From: Candidatus Aminicenantota bacterium
GTDB taxonomy: Bacteria > Acidobacteriota > Aminicenantia > Aminicenantales > UBA8522
Assembly: GCA_003524335.1 (NCBI GenBank)
Contig: DQHV01000320.1
Span: forward strand, 1,299-14,883
Direction: 5' to 3'
DNA: 13,585 nucleotides
The notes under the pieces: generated by a model
The model's input: only the letters and a program-made list of their open reading frames with translations
Told to the model about the DNA's origin: nothing
Databases searched by the model: none
Part shown: piece after piece, positions 1 to 6,797 of the stretch
Layout: every line of letters begins with the position of its first letter
Numbering within the stretch: the first letter of the stretch is position 1
Program-made: the position numbers and the translations under genes

Positions 1-738
1 GGCGAGGAAACAGCCCTCCTCGAATCCCTCGAAGGGAAGCGCGGGCACCCCCGGCTGAAACCGCCTTTCCCCGCCTCGGTCGGCCTGTTCCAGTGCCCTA
101 CCGTGATCAACAACGTGGAGACCCTGTCCAACATTCCCTTTATCGTCATGAACGGCGCTGACTGGTTTCTCAAGAAAGGCCTGCCTAAGGACGGGGGGAC
201 GAGAATCTTTGGCGTCAGCGGCATGGTCAAGAGGCCGGGCATTTATGAACTCCCGCTCGGGACGAAGTTGCGGACGATCATCTTCGACCACGCCGGGGGG
301 ATGAAGGATGGTAAACAGCTCAAAGCGGTCATCCCTGGCGGGATGTCGGCCCCCATCCTCACGGCGGACGAGATCGACCTGCCGATGGATTTCGATTCTC
401 TGGCCGGTGTCGGATCGATGCTCGGCTCGGCGGCCGTCATCGTTATCGACCGAGAGACGTCAATCTTGGACGTCCTCAGCGCCGTCTCCAAGTTTTACTC
501 CCATGAATCGTGCGGCCAGTGCACGCCCTGCCGGATCGGGACGTCCTGGATCAACAAGATTGTCAAACGTCTGGCCAGGGGAGAGGGTGAAGAGGACGAT
601 ATCGACGCGATCATCCGTCTGGCCTCCAATATCAAGGGCAAGACGCTCTGTCCGCTCGGGGACGCTGCGGCCCTGCCCATTCTGTCGATCTGCCAGAAAT
701 TCCGCCGGGAGCTGGAGGGATATCTCCCCCATGCCTAA
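1..738 (+). CDS. nuoF: NADH-quinone oxidoreductase subunit F, C-terminal part (5' end outside window)
   Basis: This is the 3' part of the NADH/FMN-binding subunit of complex I. The subunit passes hydride electrons from NADH to FMN and then to the N3 iron-sulfur cluster in the peripheral arm. The frame is open from the first base, and residues before the ATG at 103 (GEETALLESLEG, then CPTVINNVETL) are typical NuoF, so the ATG at 103 is internal. About 245 residues are visible, and roughly the first 190 of a usual 420-450 are missing. After an SLBB-like middle region, the N3 4Fe-4S ligands are seen as ESCGQCTPCRIGT (Cys codons at 511, 520 and 529) and LCPLG (Cys codon at 649). The last eight bases overlap the start of nuoG, indicating translational coupling. 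Identification is secure. Confidence 0.96.
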   Translation, partial: GEETALLESLEGKRGHPRLKPPFPASVGLFQCPTVINNVETLSNIPFIVMNGADWFLKKGLPKDGGTRIFGVSGMVKRPGIYELPLGTKLRTIIFDHAGGMKDGKQLKAVIPGGMSAPILTADEIDLPMDFDSLAGVGSMLGSAAVIVIDRETSILDVLSAVSKFYSHESCGQCTPCRIGTSWINKIVKRLARGEGEEDDIDAIIRLASNIKGKTLCPLGDAAALPILSICQKFRRELEGYLPHA

Positions 739-2275
739 GATTCTCATCGACGACCGGATGGTCGAGGCGGCCGAGGGGCTGACCCTGCTACGGGCGGCTG
801 AAAACGCCGGCATTCCCATCCCCCATTTCTGCTACCATACCGCCTTCCCACCCGAGGGAAGCTGCCGGATGTGTCTGGTCGAAATCGAGGGGTTGCCCAA
901 GTTGGAACTGGCCTGCTCCACCATGGTCAAGGAAGGCCTCAAAGTCCAGACCATGAGCGCGAAGGTCGTCGAAGCCAGGAAAGGCGTTCTCGAGTTCTTG
1001 CTGGCCGAGCACCCCCTGGATTGTCCGATCTGTGACAAGGCGGGCGAGTGCAAGCTCCAGGACTATTTCGAGGAATATGGGCTTTTCCGGAGTCAGTTTA
1101 AGGAGGCCAAGGAAAAGCGGGAGAAGAAATTCAAACTCAGCCGGAACTTGATACTGGACCGGGAGCGCTGCATCCTCTGCACGCGCTGCGTCCGGTTCCT
1201 GAACGAGATCACCAAGACCGAGGATGCGGGCATCCTCAACCGCGGCATCCATTCCGAGGTCGGAATCTACGAATCTGAGCTCATCGACAACAACTATTCT
1301 GGAAACCTGGCCCAGATCTGCCCGGTCGGCGCCATCACAGACTCGGATTTCCGCTTCAAAACCCGGGTCTGGTTCCTGGAATCCAATGAATCCATCTGCC
1401 CGCTCTGCAGCCGCGGCTGCAACATCGCCATCGATTCCCACCCCGGCCACCCGCGCGCCCTCCGTACTCGGCGGGTTTATCGGGTTCGCGCCCGCCCGAA
1501 CCCCGACGTCAACTCGCATTGGATCTGCGATTATGGACGATACGGCTATGCCTACTTGGATGAGGCCAGAGAGGACAGATTGGTTTGGAAGAAGGGTGGC
1601 CTAGAGACCAGGCTGATCTGGGACAAGGCCGCCCAAATCCTGACAGAGAAGGTTCGATCCCTGGTCCACCTCCGGAAGAATTCGCGGATCGGTGTCGTCC
1701 TTCATAGCAACCTGACGAACGAGGAGCTTTTCCTGGCCGACCGGCTTTTCCGGAAGGGATTGGGGGTTGAAAAACTTTTTCTGGCCGACCCGCCGCCGGG
1801 AAAAGGGGATGGATTCCTGCTTACCTCTGACCGGACCGCCAACCGCCGCGGCCTGCTGGAGGTCGGCTTGCCCGTCCAGGCGCTCGATGCCAAAGCCCTG
1901 TCCGATTTGGACCTACTCTTCATCTTTGGGCATTACCTGGCCGACGGAACCAGCGCGGCCGACTTAAAATACGCCCTGGAGAAGGTCGAGACCAAGGCGC
2001 TTTTCGCCTCCCACAAAAGCGGCCTGGACGGCCTCGTTGATTTCGTAATCCCGGTGCCGGTTATCGCCGAGAAAAACGGCACCCTGACCAATGTCGACGG
2101 CCGGGTCCAGCCTTTCGTCGCCGGCCTGGATTTTAACGGCGACGGGCTCCCCGAATGGAGGGCGCTCTTGGATCTGGCCAAAGAGCTGAAGGTCGAGCCC
2201 AAGTATTTCTGGCCGCTGGCCTCTCCGGAGGGCGTTTATCAGGCGCTTAGAAAAGAGATCCCTTTTTTTAAATAG
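731..2275 (+). CDS. nuoG: NADH-quinone oxidoreductase subunit G, compact form
   Basis: This is the iron-sulfur wire subunit of complex I, 514 residues. The ATG at 731 overlaps the nuoF stop and gives a normal ferredoxin-like N terminus (MPKILIDD); the frame stays open upstream, but that part is nuoF read in another frame. Cluster ligands visible: 2Fe-2S C34, C45, C48, C62; His-Cys3 4Fe-4S H94, C98, C101, C107; 4Fe-4S C147, C150, C153, C197; and a fourth set C223, C226, C230, C266, corresponding to the off-path N7 site. The molybdopterin-oxidoreductase-like part that follows is only about 240 residues, whereas classical NuoG proteins of 700-900 residues carry a far larger one. The characteristic C-terminal EKNGTLTNVDGRVQ (about 447-460) is retained, so this looks like internal loss and not a broken gene. 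No frameshift is seen. Confidence 0.95.
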   Translation: MPKILIDDRMVEAAEGLTLLRAAENAGIPIPHFCYHTAFPPEGSCRMCLVEIEGLPKLELACSTMVKEGLKVQTMSAKVVEARKGVLEFLLAEHPLDCPICDKAGECKLQDYFEEYGLFRSQFKEAKEKREKKFKLSRNLILDRERCILCTRCVRFLNEITKTEDAGILNRGIHSEVGIYESELIDNNYSGNLAQICPVGAITDSDFRFKTRVWFLESNESICPLCSRGCNIAIDSHPGHPRALRTRRVYRVRARPNPDVNSHWICDYGRYGYAYLDEAREDRLVWKKGGLETRLIWDKAAQILTEKVRSLVHLRKNSRIGVVLHSNLTNEELFLADRLFRKGLGVEKLFLADPPPGKGDGFLLTSDRTANRRGLLEVGLPVQALDAKALSDLDLLFIFGHYLADGTSAADLKYALEKVETKALFASHKSGLDGLVDFVIPVPVIAEKNGTLTNVDGRVQPFVAGLDFNGDGLPEWRALLDLAKELKVEPKYFWPLASPEGVYQALRKEIPFFK

Positions 2276-2281
2276 AGGACG

Positions 2282-3358
2282 ATGGATATTGTGATCGCCG
2301 TCATCAAGATTATCCTGGCCCTGGTCTGGTTCCTCGTCCTGACGCTGTATCTCACCTGGCTGGAGAGGAAAGAGAGCGCCGTCATCCAGGATCGGATCGG
2401 AGCCAACCGGGCCAATATCTGGAAGTTCCGGTTTCTCGGCCTTTTCCAGCCGTTCGCCGATGCCATCAAGATGATCTTCAAGGAAGATTTCGTTCCGGCC
2501 TTTGCCAACAAGTTTCTGCATACGCTGGCACCCTTCCTTTCCTTCTTCTTTGTCGCCATTACCATCTGTGCCGTGCCGTTCGGCGACACGCTTCACCTCG
2601 CTGGCCGGACGATCAACCTCCAGGTCCTCGACCTCAACGCGGGGCTTCTTTTCATGCTGGCCATGCTCTCCCTGGGCATCTACGGGATCATCCTCAGCGG
2701 CTGGGCTTCGCGCAACCGGTTTACCCTCCTCGGCGGGATCCGGGGCGCCGCTCAGCTCATCTCCTACGAGGTCGCCCTGGGCCTTTCACTCATCGGCATC
2801 ATCATGGTCTTTCCCTCGCTCAGCCTCCAGAGCATCGTCCGATTCCAGGGCGAAAACCTGCTCGGCTTCATCCCCAAGTGGGGTGTCCTGATCCAGCCGC
2901 TCGGGTTTGTCGTCTTCTTCTTTGCCGCTCTGGCGGAGACCAAGCGCGTCCCCTTCGACATGCCGGAGGGGGAGTCCGAGATCATCGGATTCTTCACCGA
3001 ATACGGCGGGCTCAAATGGGGCCTGTTCATGATGACCGATTTCATGGAGATCATCATCGTTTCCGCGCTTCTGACAACACTCTTTTTCGGCGGCTGGCAG
3101 GTGCCCTGGCTAGCGGCCGATGGCTTTCAATGGCCCTGGGGCGGAGGGTGGGCGCTGCCGCATGGCATCGTGGTCCTGCTCCAGCTTCTGGCCTTCAACG
3201 TCAAGATCGTGTTTTTCTGTTGGCTCCAGATCCTCATCCGCTGGACCTACCCCCGCTTCCGCTACGACCAGGTCATGGATTTGGGCTGGAAGGTCCTCAT
3301 CCCCTTGAGCCTGCTCAACATCGTCGGCACCGGGATCGTGATGGGATTGCTGAAATGA
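2282..3358 (+). CDS. nuoH: NADH-quinone oxidoreductase subunit H
   Basis: This membrane subunit of complex I forms much of the quinone chamber and joins the peripheral arm to the proton-pumping arm. It has 358 residues with about eight hydrophobic segments, a normal length for the family. Family motifs are LTWLERKESAVIQDRIGAN (about 24-42), the quinone-site loop with ETKRVPFDMPEGESE and then TEYGG (219-243), and RWTYPRFRYDQ (320-330). The ATG at 2282 follows the nuoG stop by six bases. GAGG at 2275-2278 is only three bases from the ATG, a tight spacing that may mean translation relies on coupling to nuoG. The 3' end overlaps nuoI by ATGA. Electrons from NuoI cluster N2 reduce quinone next to this subunit. 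Confidence 0.97.
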   Translation: MDIVIAVIKIILALVWFLVLTLYLTWLERKESAVIQDRIGANRANIWKFRFLGLFQPFADAIKMIFKEDFVPAFANKFLHTLAPFLSFFFVAITICAVPFGDTLHLAGRTINLQVLDLNAGLLFMLAMLSLGIYGIILSGWASRNRFTLLGGIRGAAQLISYEVALGLSLIGIIMVFPSLSLQSIVRFQGENLLGFIPKWGVLIQPLGFVVFFFAALAETKRVPFDMPEGESEIIGFFTEYGGLKWGLFMMTDFMEIIIVSALLTTLFFGGWQVPWLAADGFQWPWGGGWALPHGIVVLLQLLAFNVKIVFFCWLQILIRWTYPRFRYDQVMDLGWKVLIPLSLLNIVGTGIVMGLLK

Positions 3359-3828
3359 TCAGAGCGCTCGGCGATTTTCTCGAGATCATCAAGGGCGGCC
3401 TGATCACCGTCCGCCATTTCAACACCAACATGTGGTTCCATACGCTCAAGGTCCTCGGTTTCAAGACCAAGCGTAAAGGAGCGGTGACTATCCAGTATCC
3501 CGAGGAGAAGAAAGCGCTTGCCGCTCGCCACCGCAGCCTCCACCGCTTGATGCGGAGGGAGGACGGAAAGCCGCGCTGCGTCTCCTGCCTGCTTTGCGTG
3601 ACGGTCTGCCCCTCCGAATGCATCTCCGTCGAGGCCGCCGAGGACCCCGATTCTGAGATCCAGAAGGTACCGGCCGAGTTCATCATTGATATGAGCCGTT
3701 GCTGCTTCTGCGGGTTCTGCGTCGAGGCCTGCCCGGAGGATGCCATTCGCATGGATACTGGGAAGATCGAGCTGGCTGAATACCAACGGCGGGATCTGGT
3801 CCTCGATCTTGACAAACTCCTGAAATGA
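3355..3828 (+). CDS. nuoI: NADH-quinone oxidoreductase subunit I (2x 4Fe-4S ferredoxin)
   Basis: This peripheral-arm subunit of complex I carries clusters N6a and N6b and delivers electrons towards N2 and quinone. It has 157 residues. Two bacterial ferredoxin motifs are complete: C75-x2-C78-x2-C81-x3-C85-P, and C116-x2-C119-x2-C122-x3-C126-P. The N terminus contains the amphipathic segment GLITVRHF (about 15-22) that normally lies on the membrane beside NuoH. The ATG at 3355 overlaps the nuoH stop in ATGA; the frame is open further upstream, but that part is nuoH in another frame. The 3' end again overlaps the next gene by ATGA. In most nuo operons nuoJ would follow; here a hydrolase does. 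Confidence 0.96.
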   Translation: MIRALGDFLEIIKGGLITVRHFNTNMWFHTLKVLGFKTKRKGAVTIQYPEEKKALAARHRSLHRLMRREDGKPRCVSCLLCVTVCPSECISVEAAEDPDSEIQKVPAEFIIDMSRCCFCGFCVEACPEDAIRMDTGKIELAEYQRRDLVLDLDKLLK

Positions 3829-4676
3829 TATCCGACCGACTCCGGCTGGGGGATTACGATATCTACGGATTGCGGGACGGGTTTTTCTACTTGGACGGCG
3901 GGGCGATGTTCGGCGTGGTCCCCAAAACTCTCTGGGAGAAAAAATGCCCGGCCGATGCCCAGAACAGAATCAGGCTGGCCCTGAACTCGCTCCTGATCAA
4001 AACGCCGGCTGCGCTCGTCCTGGTGGAGACCGGGATCGGATCGAAGCTTGACCGGAAGTTCCAAGACATCTACTGCGTCGAGCAGAACCCCGGACTACTC
4101 GGCTCTCTCGCCCGACTCGGGTTCGCGCCGGAGGAGATCGACTTTGTCATCAACACTCATCTCCATTTCGACCACTGCGGCGGAAACACCATCCGGGACG
4201 AGAAGGGCGCGGTCGTCCCGGCGTTTCCCCGGGCCCGCTACATCATCCAGAAAGGTGAATGGGAATGGGCGATGAATCCCCACGAAAGGGAGAAGGGCAG
4301 CTACCAGGCCGAGAATTTCCGGCCGTTGGCCGATTTCGGCCTCCTCCGGCTCGTTGACGGCGACGCCCCGGTTACAGAAGGCGTCGAGGTCATTCTCGCT
4401 CCCGGCCACACGGCGCGACACCAGTGCGTCAAGGTGGTAAGCGGAGGGAAAACGCTCGTCTATTTGGGCGATCTCGTCCCGACCTCGGCCCACATCGGGC
4501 TCGCCTACGGAATGAGCTACGACCTCCATCCTCTCGAAAACCTGGAGAACAAGAGGAAGCTCTACTCGCAGGCCGTCGCCGAAGACTGGATCCTGGCTTT
4601 TGTCCACGACCCGGTCCGGTATTTCGGCAGAGTCGGGAAGGTCAACCAGAAGTTCGAATTCCGGCCTCTCGATTGA
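3825..4676 (+). CDS. MBL-fold metallo-hydrolase, lactonase-like
   Basis: This is a metallo-beta-lactamase superfamily hydrolase of 283 residues with no signal peptide, so probably cytoplasmic. All dinuclear metal ligands are visible: H112, H114, D116 and H117 in THLHFDH; H195 in PGHT; D216 in LGD; and H261. The N-terminal segment (LGDYDIYGLRDG) and overall layout resemble the AiiA/AttM/YtnP lactonase branch, whose members open lactone rings such as N-acyl-homoserine lactones, but the substrate cannot be read from sequence. The ATG at 3825 overlaps the nuoI stop (ATGA), so it is co-transcribed and translationally coupled with complex I. That is an unusual neighbour; a housekeeping or lactone-detoxifying role is possible but unproven. 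The malic enzyme promoter starts at its stop codon. Confidence 0.9.
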   Translation: MISDRLRLGDYDIYGLRDGFFYLDGGAMFGVVPKTLWEKKCPADAQNRIRLALNSLLIKTPAALVLVETGIGSKLDRKFQDIYCVEQNPGLLGSLARLGFAPEEIDFVINTHLHFDHCGGNTIRDEKGAVVPAFPRARYIIQKGEWEWAMNPHEREKGSYQAENFRPLADFGLLRLVDGDAPVTEGVEVILAPGHTARHQCVKVVSGGKTLVYLGDLVPTSAHIGLAYGMSYDLHPLENLENKRKLYSQAVAEDWILAFVHDPVRYFGRVGKVNQKFEFRPLD

Positions 4677-4700
4677 CTTTGCCGATTGGAGGGCTATAAT
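4673..4700 (+). promoter_or_regulatory. Sigma-70 promoter of the malic enzyme gene
   Basis: TTGACT at 4673-4678 and a perfect TATAAT at 4695-4700 are separated by 16 bases. The -35 box overlaps the TGA stop of the preceding hydrolase gene. Transcription would start near 4707, giving a leader of about 25 bases. That leader carries AAAGGAGG at 4715-4722, nine bases before the ATG at 4732. This marks the malic enzyme as a separately controlled unit, although read-through from the nuo operon remains possible because no terminator is visible. Confidence 0.8.
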
Positions 4701-4731
4701 AACTTTTCTTCATTAAAGGAGGTCTCATCAT

Positions 4732-6081
4732 ATGAAAGAAGTCACCATAGAAGAACTCTTAGCCAAAGCCGAAAAACCTTCGAGAGAGGCGATGCGCCTC
4801 CATGCCTTCTACAAGGGCAAGATCGGCGTTCAGCTGAAATGCCGGATCCGGAGCTTCGACGATTTTGCCATCTGGTACACTCCCGGAGTGGCGGCGGTCT
4901 GCAAGGAGATCCATCAAGACCCGGAGAAAGCTTACGACTACACCAACAAGTGGAATTTCGTGGCCGTCATCTCGGACGGCTCGCGCGTCCTCGGCCTGGG
5001 TGATATCGGCCCCGAGGCCGGTCTCCCGGTCATGGAAGGCAAGGGGCTGCTGTACAAGTACCTGGGCGGAGTCGACGCCTTCCCCCTTTGTCTCAACGAG
5101 AAGGACCCGGACAAGATCATCGCCATAGTCAAGGCCCTCCAGCCCACCTTCGGCGGCATTAACCTCGAAGACATCTCCCACCCTAAGTGCTTCAAGATAC
5201 TGGACACTCTACGCGTCGAATGCGAAATTCCCGTCTGGCACGACGACCAACAGGGGACGGCCTGTGTCACCGTGGCCGGGCTGATCAACGCCCTTAAGAT
5301 CGTCGGAAAGAAAATCGACGAAGTGCGGGTCACGATGGTTGGCTCGGGTGCAGCCGGGGTGGCCATCGTCCGACTCCTGCTGTCCGCCGGAGTCACGCCA
5401 GGCAACATCCTCTCCGTCGACTCCAAAGGCATCCTGCACCGGGACCGCAGCGACCGGGCAATCCTCCAAACCCAGTTCAAGGAGAAATGGGATATCTGTT
5501 TGAAGACAAACGCCAAGCAGGTTAAGGGCGATGTCCCTGATGCCATCCGCGGAGCCGATGTCCTGATCTCAGCCTCGAAGCAGGGCCCGGGCACCATCCG
5601 GAAGGACTGGGTCAAGACGATGGCTAAGGACGCGATCGTCTTCGCCGAGGCCAACCCCGTTCCCGAGATCTGGCCCTGGGAAGCGAAGGAGGCGGGAGCC
5701 AGGATTGTGGCCACTGGCCGGTCTGATTTTCCAAACCAGGTCAACAATTCGCTCGGTTTTCCCGGCATCTTTCGCGGCGCCCTGGACGTCCGGGCCAAGA
5801 CGATCACCGACGAGATGTGCATTGCGGCGGCCCGAGAGCTGGCGAAAGTCGCCGAGGACCACGGCCTCAGCGAGGAGTATATCATCCCGAACATGGACCA
5901 GTGGGAAGTCTTCCCGCGGGAAGCCGTCGCCGTCGGCTCCAAAGGGATCGAGCAGGGCGTCGCCCGCATAAAGGCTCCGGCCGAAGAGCGGTTCAAGCTG
6001 GCTGCGGCCATCATCAAACAGGCCCGGGAAGAGGTCCAGATGCTGATGAGGGAAAAATTCATCATCGATCCCGACGCCTGA
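4732..6081 (+). CDS. Malic enzyme (oxaloacetate-decarboxylating), small bacterial type
   Basis: This cytoplasmic enzyme oxidatively decarboxylates malate to pyruvate and CO2 with reduction of NAD(P). It has 449 residues, the usual length of the small form without a C-terminal phosphotransacetylase-like domain. Visible are the malic N-terminal domain with catalytic Tyr49 in YTPGVA, probable catalytic Lys104 in MEGKG, metal-binding E146-D147 (NLEDI) and D171-D172 (HDDQQGT), the Rossmann GSGAAG (204-209), and later ANP (308-310) and the NN pair (338-339). Asp230 follows the second Rossmann strand (SVDSKG), but I would not decide NAD versus NADP from that. It has its own strong promoter and ribosome binding site. 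The pyruvate and NADH it could supply would feed complex I upstream. No clear terminator follows. Confidence 0.95.
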   Translation: MKEVTIEELLAKAEKPSREAMRLHAFYKGKIGVQLKCRIRSFDDFAIWYTPGVAAVCKEIHQDPEKAYDYTNKWNFVAVISDGSRVLGLGDIGPEAGLPVMEGKGLLYKYLGGVDAFPLCLNEKDPDKIIAIVKALQPTFGGINLEDISHPKCFKILDTLRVECEIPVWHDDQQGTACVTVAGLINALKIVGKKIDEVRVTMVGSGAAGVAIVRLLLSAGVTPGNILSVDSKGILHRDRSDRAILQTQFKEKWDICLKTNAKQVKGDVPDAIRGADVLISASKQGPGTIRKDWVKTMAKDAIVFAEANPVPEIWPWEAKEAGARIVATGRSDFPNQVNNSLGFPGIFRGALDVRAKTITDEMCIAAARELAKVAEDHGLSEEYIIPNMDQWEVFPREAVAVGSKGIEQGVARIKAPAEERFKLAAAIIKQAREEVQMLMREKFIIDPDA

Positions 6082-6097
6082 GGCCGTTTGCCGCGCA

Positions 6098-6126
6098 TTG
6101 ACATCTTGATGTCATTGTGATATAAA
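6098..6126 (+). promoter_or_regulatory. Strong extended -10 promoter of the lipoprotein/L,D-transpeptidase cluster
   Basis: A perfect TTGACA at 6098-6103 and TATAAA at 6121-6126 are separated by 17 bases. TGA at 6118-6120 supplies an extended -10 element. Transcription would start near 6132. It lies in the 99-base gap after the malic enzyme and is followed by an ideal AGGAGGT at 6168-6174, six bases before the lipoprotein ATG. Such a strong promoter and ribosome binding site suggest that the lipoprotein is abundant. Confidence 0.8.
6099..6114. promoter_or_regulatory. Inverted repeat over the -35 box, possible operator
   Basis: TGACATC-TT-GATGTCA is an exact inverted repeat with seven-base arms and a two-base centre. 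It includes five of the six bases of the -35 hexamer and extends into the spacer. A dimeric regulator bound here would block RNA polymerase. The spacing is too tight and the following bases too T-poor for a terminator. No regulator gene lies beside it, and chance occurrence is possible, so the operator role is an inference. Confidence 0.4.
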
Positions 6127-6134
6127 GCTGGATA

Positions 6135-6161
6135 AGAAAGAGGATACCCAAAGCTCTTTTT
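6135..6161 (+). other. Possible stem-loop at the 5' end of the lipoprotein mRNA
   Basis: AGAAAGAG at 6135-6142 can pair with CTCTTTTT at 6154-6161 (eight pairs, one of them G-U) around an 11-base loop. The stem would begin only a few bases after the predicted transcription start. A 5'-terminal stem-loop can protect mRNA from RNase attack, as known for ompA of E. coli. The stem is A-U rich, so this is weak, and a poor attenuator is the alternative. Confidence 0.3.
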
Positions 6162-6180
6162 AATTTTAGGAGGTAAATCC

Positions 6181-6777
6181 ATGAAGCATTTTTCTAAGTT
6201 CCTCGTTCTGGGTATTTTTGTGGTCTCTCTGTTCTCGAGCTGCGCCAAGCAGCCCACTCAGGCCATCGACGCCGCCAAAGCGGCCATCGAGGCAGCCACG
6301 CAAGAAGGCGCCTCCGTTTACGCGGCCGACGAGCTCAAGAAGTTGAACGATGACCTGCAGGCAGCGGTGGATGAAGTCAGCACGCAGAGCAAGAAGTTCT
6401 TAAAGAAATACGGCACTGCCAAGGAGATGCTGACCAAGGTACAAGCCGACGGCGATGCTCTGAAAGCCACGATCCCGGCCAAGAAAGAAGCCGCCAAGAA
6501 CGCCGCTATTCAGGCTCAGACAGAAGCCAAGGCTGCTCTCGACGAAGCCAAAGCCCTGTTGGAGAAGGCCCCCATGGGCAAGGGTACGAAGGCCGACATC
6601 ATGGCCATGAAGGCCGATTTAGCCGGGCTGGAGACTTCTTTTGCCGAGGTCCAGACTGCCATCGACAGCGAGGATTACTTCGGTGCTTCGGCCAAGGCCG
6701 CCACGATCAAAGAGAAGGCGACGGTCACCTCCGACCAGGTGAAAGCGGCCATCGAGAAGGTCAAAGGGAAGAGATAA
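6181..6777 (+). CDS. Ala/Lys-rich helical lipoprotein with DUF4398-like motif
   Basis: This is a predicted outer-membrane or periplasmic lipoprotein of 198 residues. The signal peptide (two Lys, then a hydrophobic core at 8-17) ends in LFSSC, with Cys21 as the likely lipidated residue; Phe at -3 makes the lipobox slightly atypical. The mature part is almost entirely Ala, Lys, Glu and Asp and should form long helices or coiled coil, with helix-like stretches such as AKAALDEAKALLEKA near 116-130. Residues 41-60 (EGASVYAADEL) resemble the start of DUF4398-type domains and recur in the next gene. The C terminus is KVKGKR. Position before two L,D-transpeptidases suggests a cell-wall-associated role, perhaps comparable to Braun's lipoprotein Lpp, but unlike Lpp the last residue is Arg, not Lys. 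Function is not known. Confidence 0.85.
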   Translation: MKHFSKFLVLGIFVVSLFSSCAKQPTQAIDAAKAAIEAATQEGASVYAADELKKLNDDLQAAVDEVSTQSKKFLKKYGTAKEMLTKVQADGDALKATIPAKKEAAKNAAIQAQTEAKAALDEAKALLEKAPMGKGTKADIMAMKADLAGLETSFAEVQTAIDSEDYFGASAKAATIKEKATVTSDQVKAAIEKVKGKR

Positions 6778-6797
6778 GGTCCGGCCTGTTTTTTCGT

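Noticed and set aside
308..730. Upstream extension of the nuoG frame to 308
   Set aside because: The extension is nuoF read in another frame, gives an Arg/Ser-rich peptide, and NuoG homologues begin with the ferredoxin strand found at 731.
4938..6257. Long open frame of 439 codons on the - strand opposite the malic enzyme gene
   Set aside because: It lies antisense to a gene with complete catalytic motifs, has an Arg/Ser-rich composition typical of complement reading in G+C-rich DNA, and shows no family motif.
6777..6794. Possible intrinsic terminator after the lipoprotein gene (AGG/CCT then six T)
   Set aside because: The stem has only three base pairs, too weak for termination, though partial attenuation cannot be excluded.
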